The notes under the pieces were generated by a model. That model was not told the origin of the DNA, searched no databases, and saw nothing but the letters and a program-made list of their open reading frames with translations. Of a DNA stretch of 64,000 nucleotides, positions 10,544 through 23,200 are shown piece by piece. A program made the position numbers and the translations under genes. The DNA comes from Corinectria fuckeliana (lineage: Eukaryota > Ascomycota > Sordariomycetes > Hypocreales > Nectriaceae). The stretch spans positions 240,989 through 304,988 of the forward strand of contig WPDH01000026.1 of the NCBI GenBank assembly GCA_019137255.1. Direction: 5' to 3'. Numbering within the stretch: the stretch's first letter is position 1; every line of letters starts with the position of its first letter.

Positions 10544-13500
10544 ATGGCTCGTTCTGCGCGGGGCAAAAGTCCCCAGCCGCCAGTCAAGGCGCGGCAACAG
10601 CAGCAGCAACCTGTCGAGAAACAAACGCTGCCGCAACCGCTGCCGCAAGCGTTCCAACCAGTGCAGCAGCAGCAGCAGCCTGTTTCCAAACCCAAGACCA
10701 AGTCGAGCAAGAAGAAGGTTACCTCGTACAAGTCTGAAGGTGTCGAGGACAACGATGTCTTCCTTCTCCCGGTCTCCGACTACTGGGTCGTCCTTGGTCT
10801 CACCATTCTCGCCACCATTGTCCGCGTCTTCAAGATCTTCCAGCCCACCAGCGTAGTCTTCGACGAGGTCCAGTGAGTTGCCCTTCCTATCCAAACGTCT
10901 ACTTATCCACTAGAAGAACCCTTCCCGCTGACGCATGACTCCTCTAATAGCTTCGGTGGCTTCGCCTCTAAGTACATCAAGGGCAAATTCTTCATGGACG
11001 TGCACCCGCCCCTAGCCAAGATGCTCATCGCCCTCACCGGATGGATCGCCGGCTTCGACGGCAAGTTCGACTTCAAGGAGATTGGCAAAGATTACCTCGA
11101 GCCCGGCGTCCCTTACGTCGCTATGCGCCTGTTCCCCGCGTTCTGCGGTGTCCTTCTCGCCCCTTGCATGTTCCTAACCCTCAAGGCTGTCGGTTGCCGT
11201 ACCATGACTGCTACCATGGGTGCAGGCCTCATCATCTTCGGTGTGCTTTCTCCTGTTGGCCTTCGCCGAGGTTCCAATTGCTTTCCCCCGAGGTCCCTTG
11301 CTAACTCCACCTATAGAGAACGGCCTTCTAACTCAGGCTCGCCTAATCCTTCTCGATTCGCCTCTCGTCGCCGCCACTGCTTTCACCGCCCTCGCCTTCT
11401 CCTGCTTTACCAACCAGCACGAGCTCGGCCCTGAGAAGGCCTTCTCGCTGAGCTGGTGGTTCTGGCTCGTCCTTACCGGTCTTGGTCTCGGCATCACCGC
11501 CAGCATCAAGTGGGTTGGCTTGTTCACTATTGCTTGGGTCGGTGCTTTGACTCTGGTCCAGCTCTGGGTTCTCCTCGGCGACAACAAGAACGTCACCATG
11601 CGTCTTTGGGCCAAGCACTTCATGGCGCGCGTCTTCTCTCTCATTGTCGTCCCCGTCACTTTCTACATGGCCATGTTCGCCATTCACTTTGCCATTCTCC
11701 AGAACCCCGGCGATGGCGATGGATTCATGAGCTCCGAGTTCCAGGCCACTCTCAATAGCAAAGGCATGAAGGACGTTCCCGCCGATGTCATCATGGGAAG
11801 CCGCGTCAGCATTCGCCATGTTAACACCCGCGGTGGCTACCTCCACTCTCACCCTCTCATGTACCCTACCGGCAGCAAGCAGCAGCAGATCACTCTTTAC
11901 CCTCACAAGGATGACAACAACATCTGGCTCCTTGAGAACCAGACGCAGCCCCTCGGCGCCGACGGCGAGCCCATCAACGGCACTTACGCTTGGGACGCGC
12001 TTCCCGAGCCCCAGTACATCAAGGATGGCACCGTCCTCCGTCTCTTCCACCGACCTACCAACCGCCGCCTTCACTCTCACGATGTTCGACCCCCGATCAC
12101 TGAGGCTGAGTGGCAGAACGAGGTCTCCGCCTATGGATATGAGGGCTTTGATGGCGATGCCAATGATTTCTTCCGCGTTGAGATTGTTAAGAAGCGATCT
12201 TACGGTGCCATCGCCAAGGAGCGTGTTCGAACCATTGAGACCAAGTTCCGCCTCGTCCATATCATGACTGGCTGTGTGCTCTTCTCCCACAAGGTCAAGC
12301 TCCCTGACTGGGCTTCCGAGCAGCAGGAGGTTACCTGTGCCCGCGGAGGCACTCTTCCCAACAGTCTATGGTATGTCGAGTACAACGAGCACCCCTTGCT
12401 TGGGGAGGGCGTCGAGAAGGTCAACTACCGCAAGCCCGGCTTCTTTGGCAAGTTCTGGGAGCTTCAGAAGGTCATGTGGGCTACCAACGCCGGCCTCACC
12501 GACTCACACGCCTGGGATTCGCGTCCTGAGTCTTGGCCTATTCTCCGCCGCGGCATCAACTTCTGGGGCAAGCACCACACCCAGGTCTACCTCATCGGCA
12601 ACCCCATTATCTGGTGGTCCACTACCGTGGCCATTGCCCTCTGGTTCCTGTTCAAGGGCGTCGCCGTTCTCCGATGGCAACGCAGCTGCAACGACTACGC
12701 CAACGCCACTTTCAAGCGGTTCGACTATGAGATCGGCACCTACGTTCTTGGCTGGGCTCTGCACTACTTCCCCTTCTATCTCATGCAGCGTCAGCTCTTC
12801 CTCCATCACTACTTCCCGGCCTTGTACTTTGGCATCATCGCCCTCTGCCAGGTCTTTGATTACCTCACTGCTCGTGTCCCCGGCATCGGTGTTCGTCAGA
12901 ACCCCACCATCAATAGGATCATCACCGTCTCCTTCCTCGTCCTCAGCGCGGCCGTTTTCACGCTGTTCGCGCCCTTGGCCTACGGCAGCCCCTGGACTAA
13001 GGCTGAGTGCAAGCGAGTGAAGCTCTTTAGCACTTGGGACTTTGACTGCAATACCTTCTTCGACAGCGTAAGTGCTTCCGAGGCAATCCCGCAGAGAAAC
13101 TTGCCGCAACGCGGGTGAACAAACGACATGTTCAACATGGTTCTACCTCCGTGTCGTGCTTGAACCTGTCGTTTTGACGCATGCACTCAGAAACAACGGC
13201 TCGGGCGGCTTAAGCTAACTTGACCTGATATATAGTATGACAAGTACACTCTCACTGAGATCCCCACTGTCAGCGAGTCGGCGGTGCCCACCACGTCGGC
13301 TAAGAAGGTCGAGCCTAAGCAGCCCGCCCCTCCCGCCGACAACGCCCCTGAGGGCAAGGCCAAGGAAGAGGCCGGCATCTCGGGAGCGCCCCCAGCACCC
13401 CCTGCCGAGCAACACCGAGTTATTGGCAAGGAGGAGAAGGTCGAGTACCGAGACCAGAACGGTAACCTCCTAGATCCCGAACAGGTCAAGGCCCTCGAGG

Positions 13501-13871
13501 GCAAGGTTGAGTTCCAGACCAAGTACGAGACTCAGACTCGTGTCGTTGATGAAGATGGAAACGAGCTCAATGCTCCCGAGGGCGGTTGGCCCAAGGATAT
13601 GGGTGGCGTCGCCCCTCCACACCCAGACGTCGAGGGTGTCAACAGCGAGACTGTCAAGGGCAAGGCCGAAGAGACTGCTCCTCAGGACTACGAAGCCAGC
13701 CAAGATGGCGCAAAGGAGGCCGAGGAGTCAAAGCCCAAGCCTGCCAGCGAAAACAAGGATGCCACGGCCAGCCAAGAGGGTGAGAAGCAGGCCGAAGCAG
13801 TCCGGGCGGAGGAGGAGTCCAGGTTGGAGCCTGCCAGCGAGGATAAGCTCCCCGCTCACGAGGAGCTGTAA
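10544..13871 (+). CDS. PMT1: Protein O-mannosyltransferase, Pmt1 subfamily
   Basis: Four exons (10544-10872, 10951-11240, 11317-13067, 13236-13871) give 1001 residues. It transfers mannose from dolichyl-phosphate mannose to Ser/Thr of secretory proteins in the ER lumen, usually as a Pmt1-Pmt2 dimer. The first luminal loop holds the catalytic Asp-Glu pair (FDEVHFGGF, D107-E108) and FFMDVHPPLAKML, whose form points to the Pmt1 rather than the Pmt2 or Pmt4 class. Multiple membrane helices follow. A luminal MIR region (about 360-560) includes SIRHVNTRGGYLHSHPLMYP and RRLHSHDVRPP. A second helix set runs to about 785. The N terminus is Gln-rich (about 18-55). After the last helix a 211-residue hydrophilic Pro/Glu/Lys-rich tail, encoded by the last exon, is unusually long. 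The start has an ACCATGG context. Confidence 0.94.
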
Positions 13872-14916
13872 GGGCCAACCCCGCAAGGCGTTTTCCACTC
13901 TACGAAGTCGCCATGCCAGTGTGGCTAATAAAATAATGGCTCCTTTCCCCAGGCCCGCCGCCACGTCCCGTGTAACATCATGTACTCATACCATCTGATG
14001 ACGAATGGAGCAAAACGGGAGACGGGAACAAGATTCTTTTAAGAACGGTTTTTTCTTATGTGGGAAGGAAAATGGCAACAAAATACACCAACCACTCACT
14101 CACACTGAACGAAACAAAGACCACAAGACCAACAGAAAAAGAAAACCCGGGGTATCGAGGTGATACGGAACCTGAGACGCCGGGACATGGTGTCGTCTCA
14201 TTTGTAGTTTACCTAGCTGGGACATGTTGTGACATTTTACTGGGCTCCAAGGTATGATGCAGAATTCCCATTTAGTTAAAAATGTTACATGTTCATAATA
14301 GCGAATGCCCTTTGATTATAGTGCCATGTCGAGACGAAACTGAAGATTCATTAACCTCGACCAACAAGAAACTCGTCGAGTTCAGAGGAGAATCAGCATG
14401 CAGAGAATTATGGCTACCAAGCAAAAGGCAGAAACAATTGTGGTATCGTTTATATTACTACTACGACTATTAGCAGCGTCCATTCGTCGTGACGGCTGCG
14501 GATCTAGTGACTGTATGTGTAATCCAATCATGACGCTCAGCAATGATGACAAAAGGGGACATATCGTCCCGCAGCAAGACCCAATGCAGCCGTGATACGC
14601 CAGCGATGAAGACGCGCGACCCAGAAACGCCCTGGTAACGGCCAACAGCCTCAAAGCACCATCCATCCCATTCCCAACCAAAACCCATAGCTGTCATCCG
14701 ATGTATGTTGAAATCCCACCAATCCCAGCTTATCTCCCTGCTTTTCTCCCTTTCAAGCAAGGGAAATCTGAACCCAGCAGGCAGCCAAAGCAAAGCCACA
14801 GACCGATCCATCCTGAAATCAGGTAGAAGCCAAGAAATAATGTACAAAATAAAATTACAAAGCACCGCAAATGCAAAGCCATTACTGATGCTGACCTCGG
14901 AAGGGCACGTGCTTGA
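13872..14916. other. Convergent 3' intergenic region
   Basis: It lies between the ends of PMT1 (+) and SEC2 (-). I see no exon or RNA gene that I can support. It is more AT-rich than the flanking genes, as expected of 3' untranslated regions. Confidence 0.4.
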
Positions 14917-17085
14917 TCAAGAGTCTTTGGTAGGAATCGTAAGCGACAAGCGCTTCGTTTCTTCGGAACCGGCGATGCTCTTGACCTCTAAAGACCGAAC
15001 GGAGCTGCGAATGCTTCTGGCCCCGTCAGTTTGATTCGGGGGAGTACGAGGCGCCTCGATTGGACCTTTCCGGGACCTATCCCCGATTCTGTCGAGGTCC
15101 ACTGGGGATGCTTCCCTAGGGGCACGAAAAGTCTCTTCTATTGAGGCAGACTTGGAGACGTCCCGTTCCTCGTGACTGTTGCGTGGGCTCTTTTCGAGGT
15201 CCACGGACAATGCCGACGGATTCGCTGGGACAACGCCGCCACCAATACGAGCCCAGAACATCTGGTCCCTTAACCTGACACTCTCCTCCCAGGCAGCCTT
15301 TTCGTGATCATCGTCGTCAGCCCGCCAATGGCCATCCTTCACCATACGCAGAAAGCCAAGAAAGTCGCAAGTGGAGCGAACGCGAGTAAGGCAGTACTTG
15401 CAGAGGGGATGCCGTTGGGCTGAGTCAGCCTCACTGGTCCGAAATCGATGGTCTCGTAGGTACTTGGGATCGGAACGAGATTCGCCGCAGAGAGAACACG
15501 GGTAAAACTGAGGTTTCGTCAAGGCAAGGAAAGATGAGGTAGAACCTGCGGGGACGGGCTCAACAACCAGAGATCCTTCAGACATGGAGTTGATGACGGT
15601 TCGACGAGCCAACCACGACAGCCCAGGGGCCATGTCGAGTCGGAGGGTAGGATCGATGTCCTCAACCAAGACCCGCTTGTAGAACTTGGTATCCTTGAGG
15701 TTGGGGAGAGGAGCCACCGAGGCGTTGGAGGCGGCGCTCATGGTGGAGGCCGGAGTGTTGGGTGACTGAGGAGCGCTACCACTGGCCTGGGCGGAGGTAT
15801 TGAGAGAAGTAGTGGAGGCGTTAGAGGGATGAGCGCTTGAGGTTGATCCTCCCAGGCCAAACGACGTCAGAGCATTGAGAGCGCTGATAGAGCCCGAGGA
15901 AACGCGGCTTTCGGTACGTTTACGGGACAGGCGGGCGAGGTTCGTAAAGTCATCGTAGGACGAAAGATCGGTGCGCAGAACAGGTTGGACGAGGTGAGGG
16001 AGGGCGGTAGGGGGCAATGGCTCGGCGGCAGGACCCCAGGGTGACGGAAGTGGGCCATCGGTAGAAGGTCGATTCTCTTCTTGGGGGTCTGGCTTGGAGA
16101 GGCCAGGTGAGGAGGGAGCGGTGGCGTTGGTCTGCTCCTCCTGTTCGGCGGCCATGTGTTCCATGACGTGCTTGAGCTCGAAAAGCTGCTCCTGTTGAGA
16201 CTTGAGCAGGCTTTCTGAGTCGGCAAGCTGAGACTTGAGCTGGTCGTTTTTTCGCTGCAAGACTTCGTGGTCTGCCTTGGCCTCCTCTTTCGCACCAATC
16301 ACCATGTTGTTAGCCTCCTCAAAGAGGGCAGCGGTCAAGTTCTCCAGTTCCTGCTCTATCTTCTTCTTGCTCCTTTCCGTGTCCAGGCGCTTCTGTCGCT
16401 CCTCGGAGATCTTGGCGAGCAAAACCTTCTTCTCAGCCTCGACAGTGTGTTTGCGAATCCAGACATCGCCGGTGAGCATCTCGCGCTGTGAGGCGTTCTG
16501 GGCCTCGAGAGAGCGGATTTTCTCGCGGGCGGTTTCGAGCTCGTGTCGGGCGGTAGAAAGAGAATCGTCGAGGAAGGTCTGGTGATTAATGGCGTTTATG
16601 AGCTTAGTGCTGAGAGTAGCTACTTCGTCGTTGAGATCGGGGTGGCGGCTAGGACTTGGTGCACCGGTGTCGTCAGCCGGGCTCATGGCGCGACTTCGAG
16701 GGTCGGGCAAAGTGCTCATCTCATCGCCAAAGTCAGATTGAGAAGAGGAAGTGGCGTGCAGATGAGCGGAAGATAACGACTTGGTGAGTGGGTGAACAGA
16801 GGCAACGGAGGGCGTTCGAGGCCTGGTGGAGGTGGCGGCAATGGAAGAGAGGGAGCGAAAGTGGCCGAGAGAACGTCGGGAGGATTTGGGGGATGCACCG
16901 GCGAGAGGTTGTGACCAGCCGGCGGCGGACATGGTCATGAATCTATTGCAAGCAAGAAGGTGATTGTCAGCGAGGATAATTTGAGAATGTAGTAAGAGGA
17001 GGTGGCATCCTGAGACAAGTGTTCCGAGACAGGAGTCAGAGGATTCGAGGAACAAGGTGAGATTTGGAGAAACATACGAGTCCAT
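14917..17085 (-). CDS. SEC2: Sec2-type Rab guanine nucleotide exchange factor
   Basis: The main exon, from 16942 down to 14917, carries at least 673 residues from ATG 16938. I propose an extra first exon of 8 nt (17085-17078, ATGGACTC), joined by a GTATGT...CTGAC...AATAG intron, which adds MDSF in frame (677 residues in all). The Sec2 domain is a long parallel coiled coil at about residues 98-262 and includes LENLTAALFEEANNMV, the conserved segment that opens the Sec4/Rab8 nucleotide pocket. Later come a conserved block (FYKRVLVEDIDPTLRLD) and a Cys-rich part with CSLC near 479 and CKYC..C near 513-526, seen in fungal Sec2 and Rabin-like proteins. The tail is disordered. Sec2 activates the Rab Sec4 on secretory vesicles for exocyst-mediated polarized exocytosis. 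Confidence 0.88.
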   Translation of the reverse strand: MDSYVSPNLTLFLESSDSCLGTLVSGCHLLLLHSQIILADNHLLACNRFMTMSAAGWSQPLAGASPKSSRRSLGHFRSLSSIAATSTRPRTPSVASVHPLTKSLSSAHLHATSSSQSDFGDEMSTLPDPRSRAMSPADDTGAPSPSRHPDLNDEVATLSTKLINAINHQTFLDDSLSTARHELETAREKIRSLEAQNASQREMLTGDVWIRKHTVEAEKKVLLAKISEERQKRLDTERSKKKIEQELENLTAALFEEANNMVIGAKEEAKADHEVLQRKNDQLKSQLADSESLLKSQQEQLFELKHVMEHMAAEQEEQTNATAPSSPGLSKPDPQEENRPSTDGPLPSPWGPAAEPLPPTALPHLVQPVLRTDLSSYDDFTNLARLSRKRTESRVSSGSISALNALTSFGLGGSTSSAHPSNASTTSLNTSAQASGSAPQSPNTPASTMSAASNASVAPLPNLKDTKFYKRVLVEDIDPTLRLDMAPGLSWLARRTVINSMSEGSLVVEPVPAGSTSSFLALTKPQFYPCSLCGESRSDPKYLRDHRFRTSEADSAQRHPLCKYCLTRVRSTCDFLGFLRMVKDGHWRADDDDHEKAAWEESVRLRDQMFWARIGGGVVPANPSALSVDLEKSPRNSHEERDVSKSASIEETFRAPREASPVDLDRIGDRSRKGPIEAPRTPPNQTDGARSIRSSVRSLEVKSIAGSEETKRLSLTIPTKDS

Positions 17086-17274
17086 CGAGGCGGGCGCGTG
17101 GTATGCGTGTCAACCGTAAACGTCTTGTGCTCCCGGCCACGAGAGAGGTGACGTGACGTGACTGGACGAATTGAATTGGCGGCAGACACACCAAATCGAG
17201 GGTCGCAATCGGGAGGATAAGAGGATAAGAGTAATCAACGTGAAGCCGAAGAGAGGGGGATGGAGGGATGAGAA

Positions 17275-17328
17275 GATGGAGATGGAGATGGAGATGGAGA
17301 TGGAGATGGAGATGGAGATGGAGATGGA
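17275..17328 (+). repeat. Hexanucleotide microsatellite, nine copies of GATGGA
   Basis: Nine perfect tandem copies lie about 190 bp upstream of the proposed SEC2 start, in its probable promoter or leader. On the minus strand the unit reads TCCATC. It is a simple repeat that is likely length-polymorphic. Confidence 0.95.
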
Positions 17329-20283
17329 TGGGATTGATGGTAGGAAGTGCGGATCCTCCGGGGGGCGGGACGGCGTAGATGGTGGGCGAGTGAGTGGTGA
17401 GTTGACGAGTTGGCGAGCGACGGGTCAGTGACGAATCGATGTCGATGGAGCTAAGAGACACCAGAGACAGCTGGAGAGACCAGAGACAAAACGGACCGGA
17501 CCAGATCAGACTAGACAGACAGACTAGACCACACAGAGACGGAGTGAAGAGACAAAAGAGAGAGTGCGAGTGCAGCTACTGCGCAAGGGACGGACAACCC
17601 ACGGACCGAACGTAATATGTGGGACAATGGGACTAGGAGCCGCCGGGGGTTAAAGAGCGAGCGGAGAAAGAAGGACTGTGGCTGGGTTTGCCAAGGATGA
17701 ATAGGTCGGTGCTAGTAGGTAGGTAGTACGAGGCCTCTCTCGTTCGTTCGTTCGTGTCGCTCTACTGAGCCGATGGGAACGGAATTGCAGGGCAGTGGGT
17801 GTAGGAGGGGAAGGAAGACGGAAAGAGCAGGAGAGGGATGATAAGGACCAGTGATGATAAAATGGGAAGAGAGGTAGATTGGAAGAAATGTACCGGTAGA
17901 AGTGGCCGAGGGAAGGAAGACTGGGAGGGGAAGGAAGCAGCCCAGCCTGAGAGGACTTGTACAGAACACTCCACCCTTGTACGATACGAAGTAGCGATGG
18001 ATGTTTGTGCCTCTTGTGCTTTGTGCTGCGCTGTGCACCGGTTGGTATTTGTGCTACAGTACCTAGGTGCGTGGTACTGGGAGTACCTCACCTGCAGCTT
18101 GCAGGAGGGGCCGCATCAAGTCCCCCTGCGCTCGTTGTACCAGCGTTCGTCTCCCACCAACCCGCTGCTATCAGTCCTGCCTCAGCGAATGTGCAATGTG
18201 CCCGCAATGCAGTGCGTGCTGCAGAGCCAGGTTGCACTGTTGCAGGCGCCAAGATAGAGGGGGGGATACCACCAAAGTGCTGTACAGCCAGCCACGTTGC
18301 CCTGTCGGTCTCCTTTCACCTCCTACTGTAAGGTAAGTATGGAACGGCCACCAACAAAACCCGCCAGCAGACGGGCAACCGGACGACAAGCCGCCGCCAA
18401 GGTCGAGGCCCAACTTCTTGTAGCTACGAGTCGCTTGCCTGACGCCACCCTATCATGGCCCCCGGCGCTTACCTGATACATACGCTAGGTACTCTCGGTT
18501 CGGCGTACTTAGCCTTCGTGGCTTCTCAGCGGACGGGGCACCGCTCGCCTTTGGCTCCATTGGGATTTGCGGCCGGGTACATTAGCTCCATGTACCTTCC
18601 GTCTCCCGTCTCCCCTCGGGTCTCTCCCTCATCTCAGGCAGCGACACGAATGGCGGCTCAGGTTTGCATGCGGACGAGGGAGAGGATAGCTCGAGTCCCA
18701 CCACTAACGAGCCGTATCACTATTTTCCATGGTTGAAGCGCGACGTACGAAGTAGTTAGTAAATACTTGGAAAGCCCCGGTCTAGAGCCCCGGGCATTGG
18801 CACTACGAAGACGCCTCGGCACCTCGACATAGATTTATGTATCTACTATCTACGTACTCCGTATTTCGCAACCTCTTGTTTAAGTTTTCTGTTGTGCACG
18901 TCCCAGATATATTGCCCCGAGAGATGACATGACATGACACCGCCAGGGACGTGATGCACATCCCACCGTGTTCGTGTCGCTGTCGCTGTCGTGTCGTATC
19001 GCATCGTATCCCCGGGCGCTTGCTCGGCTTGCACACGTGCGTTGCACTATGTATGCATGTGCTTTGGTAGGCCTAGGTGCACAGTCAACGATCGATATGC
19101 ACGGTTTAGGCATGGTGAGGAAGCGATGACGGCAACGATGACAGGTTAGTACAGTACTAACGTGGACACAGGGTCCATGTCTCCACGTATCCAGTGTCAC
19201 CTCCCCTGAAAAGCACGTTCCAAGCCCTTTTCAGCTTTTTCAGCCTCTTGCAAGCAGATTGTCGCCGAGAGTCAGACGACGGGAGAGGACTCTTCGTGAC
19301 TGGCACAGTGAGATGAGCTTATGCCATCACGAATACGCCGGCCAAAGCATCGTTAAGTAATCTAGATCAACGTAGTATGTTTCCTAATTGGGAAATTTAG
19401 GGTAGGCAAATTAGGTGCAAGATGTTGGAAGGAAAGACTTCATCCACGCTCGCACACATCTCTGCTCAATCCGAGTCGCCCTTACCGGCTAGAAGTTGGC
19501 AAATGTCATGCAGGGGGGTTTGCCATATCACCTGACGGCTTCCACTATCTTCAGCCGGCTCAACCTTGTTCAAAACCATTCTCCATCGTTATGTGGCTGC
19601 TTCTAGATTAACTTACACACCACTACCACATCACAGCAGCTTTGTGGCGGAACCTTGTCTACTGCACCCTCAATCACCGAGTCAGCATCGTTTCAACGCG
19701 CCTTTCCTCAAAACGTGGCAGCAGGTTTTGGTGCCTGACACTAGCAATCCTCTCCGCGTAAACTCCTAATCTGCGTATGTATCATACCATTAGCTGCCTA
19801 CCAAGGTGAGTAGGTAGGTAGTTGTAGTTAGACAAGATTGTCAACAATGAGCGATGTCTTACCCAGATCACAGATCAGCCAAAGACATCTCATTTTAAAT
19901 ATGAATACCACTTAGTTTCTCGCGACTCAAGGCGGGACGGGACGTACAGGTATCGATGCAACTTGCTTGTATGTTTATACTTCCAAGATAAAAAAACACA
20001 TTTGCCTTTTCAGCCTCCCTGTATTACGTCCTCCATCATCTTCTCTTAAGGGTATGAACCATGGTCTCGACGCCATGATGAGTATATGATTAAAGACAAA
20101 GGTGAAATGTCGAAGTCGAAGACCTGTTTCATCGTCGCTATCTCCACCCGTAATAAAACGCGAACCCAGTGGCATATATAAAACAAAGAAGGAAATGTCG
20201 AGAGAGTACACCACCACGTTGATGTGTGGCTGTCCATATACATATACAGTCTAGTTGAGTAGCCTTGCCAACTGCACCCCTAC
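17329..20283. other. Gene-poor interval between SEC2 and the Q/P-rich gene
   Basis: There are nearly 3 kb with no coding frame that I can support on either strand. It includes the SEC2 upstream region, with short GA-rich and GTTC-rich tracts (CGTTCGTTCGTTCG near 17740), and the 3' region of the large downstream gene near 20.0-20.28 kb. Short ORFs are of mixed low complexity, without splice-compatible continuation. No tRNA-like cloverleaf or B-box was recognised. Confidence 0.4.
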
Positions 20284-23200
20284 TCAGTCGTTCCATTCCC
20301 CGTGCTCGGGCATCCCATATGGATTCCACTCCTGTCCTGGATAGCTCGTCGCCGTCATCGGAGCTGGTACCTCACCGTCCGAGTCTTCGTCGGGGTTGTA
20401 GTGTATCTTCTCCTCCTGAGTCTCCAGCCTCACTTTTCGCGCGAAAGCCTCTGTCGTATCTTCAAGCTCGGCAGGCCCGTTGAGTCTTCGTGTATTGCTC
20501 CTCACGGGTACTCCATTGTTTGGCTCTCGAGATATCTCATACTGGCTGTCACCAGTCTTGTTATTCTTCACCTCGCGCACTGGCTCCATGATTGAGGGAG
20601 CGACGATATCTGCAGTGCTGGCTCTGGTCCTGTCCTGGATCGCATTCATATCCACACTCGGCTCATCACTCACTGCAGAGTTTGAGTATCTATGCGAGTG
20701 AGACGGGCTGACCTTGCCGTCACCCCCCCCTGGAGGGCTTAATGAGATACGCTGCGACTCATCTCCTCTCATTTTATGATTGTCGTCATCCTCGAGTGGT
20801 CCTCGTTCTATCGATGATATGATGACACCAACGCCAGGGGCAGCGACATTGGGAGAACTCCGAGATTTAGCCGATCCATTTTCGTGCGATTGAGGCTGAG
20901 GTTGAGACTGAGACAGGCTCTGGTAAGTTGGCGGTGTTCCGTTGCTTCTAATGCTCAAAGTGGCTTCATTGGAGGTTGGGTTGGATGTTATCCTTGGGCT
21001 TATATTGTCTCTAACGTCCGTGGTAGCCAATTTGGGGGCCGGGGTGGATAACACTCTTGAGCTTGCGGTGCTCCTCCCGCTTGCGCTTGCGCTCCCGCTC
21101 CCACTTTGCTGACTGTTCTCGCTCGTTAACCGCGTCAAGTTTGGGCGTAATTGCTGAGTGGTATCGAAAGTATTGCCTTGAGGAGCGGTTGGAGTGTGCC
21201 GTTCTTGTTGTTCTTGATGTGTCTGGTATCTAGGTTGGACACTGAAACGGCGATCACCCGGAGGGAATGTTGGTTTAGAGGCCGGTTGAGGTGATGGTTG
21301 AGAAGTCGACACCTGCAGCTGGGGTGTCGTCTGAGGCGAGGGTACCTGTAGCTGGAGCGGAAGCTGGCCCTGCAATAGCGGAGGACCAGTTACTGGTGTA
21401 GGTAGCTGCTGCTGGGGATAGTATTGCTGTGTGATATGCGTCTGTTGTTGGGCGTACTGAGCTGGGTTTACATGTCGGCCCACGTTGTACGGCGATGGGT
21501 CAACTAATCCTTCACCATGGACAGCGGAATATCCTGATGGGATGGGCACCTGGGCGTACTGAGGCTCGTTGAATCTCTGCAACGGGTCTTGAGGCTGAAG
21601 CTTGGCTGGGCCTTGAAAGCCTTGAGAAGCGGCCTGACGAAGATTCCTGCCTGGTTGGCCGGGAGGTTCAGGCTGTCTCTGTGCTGGCTCGGGAGGGCCG
21701 GTGGAATAGCCTGCGGGTGGCCCCGATGGCTGTGGCTGCTGCCTTATAGCAGATGCCATGGGCAGAAAGGGTTGCTGTCCCATGGGAGGGCTGGCGGTTG
21801 TCGGCGGAAATTGTTGCTGTCCCAAAGGAGGACTGCCGAAATGCGATGACTGCCGCCGAGAATAGCTCTGTGGGTGTCCCATATTCTGCTGAGCTTGTTT
21901 AGGAACCATTTGCTGTTGTTGCTGTCCAGGAGGCATCTGTCCCTGTTGTCCAGGATGCACCTGCACCAGCTGCCCGGGTTGCATTTGCATTTGTTGTCTA
22001 GGAATCATTTGCTGTTGTTGCTGTCTAGGATGCATTTGATGTTGCATGTGAGTGACGCCCTGAGGGAACCTCTGTTGATGAATTCCCTGGGGAGGAGCCT
22101 TGCCCTGTTGAGGAACCCTGGAGCTTCGTTTGAACGCACCGAGTAGTTTACTCGCCTTCTTCTCTCCGCCTTCGGGCTTCTCCTGAAGCTGAACTGACTT
22201 GGGTCCCATTTGGCCAGACATTCGATTTCTCAGGCCCTTCCACTTAGATGCGGGACTGTCTGCTCGAACCGGCACATTCATAGTCGGTGGTTGGGACCTA
22301 GGGGGAGCCATGCCGTCCTTTGGCGGCACTTGAGGCCCCAGAGGAGTCGGCGTCGAAGTTCGTGGAAAAGGCACAGAAACCTGGGATGATGGGCTTGGCA
22401 TCATCTGGATGCTGGGAGGACTATGTAGACTGGGGCTTTGTCGGCCAGGGTGAAGTTGATGACCGCCTTGCTGCGGGTTCGCTCGCTGTTGCTGCTGATA
22501 CTGCCGATACTGATACTGCTGCTGCTGATATTGTTGCTGTTGCTGAGATTGTTGCTGTTGCTGAGATTGTTGTTGTTGCTGAGATTGTTGCTGTTGCTGA
22601 GATTGCTGCAACTGAGGCTGATGCTGCAGGAATGAAGTGGATGAAGGCATCTGCTGCTGCGGCGCTACCATACGTGTCCCGAGCCCCTGGTGCTGCGTTG
22701 GCGGCGTGTTGGAATCCGCAGACAGCGATGGTGTGCCGGGCTGAGACTCCCGCACGCTCGAAGAAGTCGTCGATGCAAGGCGAGGGCTCTGGCCCATGCT
22801 GGAAGAGGCCATGGATGGCGGTCCGGTCTTCGACACCTGGGAGACTGGGGATTGGGGCAGGTTGTCTCGGTTGTTACTCTCCTGACGTGTATGGCTAACC
22901 CAGCCATCCGACCTCTGCGACAAGCTGGGCGACTCCATCACAGGTCGTTGTGTCTCTGCGACATCGACACCGCCCTGGAACGCCTCGTCCATGGATTGGT
23001 TTGAAGCCTGGTATGAGGCCTGCGAAATTGGAACTTGCCGCGCAGTGACGTAGGAGGCAGAGCGCATAGTCGCGGAATCATCATCTAAGGGAGACGGCCT
23101 GGAATTTCGGGATGGAAGTGGCGATCCATGAAGACTGGGAGCCGCAGGGAACTGCTGCGACAGCATGGGAGACTGTTGTCGCAGATGCTCGGGCCGAGGT

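Noticed and set aside
11343..12290. 315-codon minus-strand frame opposite PMT1, and similar long frames at 12504-13109
   Set aside because: Antisense shadows of the mannosyltransferase exon; the sense strand carries all family motifs.
17700..17760. CGTTC-type and TAGGTAGG short repeats considered as a telomere-like or tRNA-linked signal
   Set aside because: Only a few imperfect units; they are not the TTAGGG telomere repeat and no tRNA structure is adjacent.
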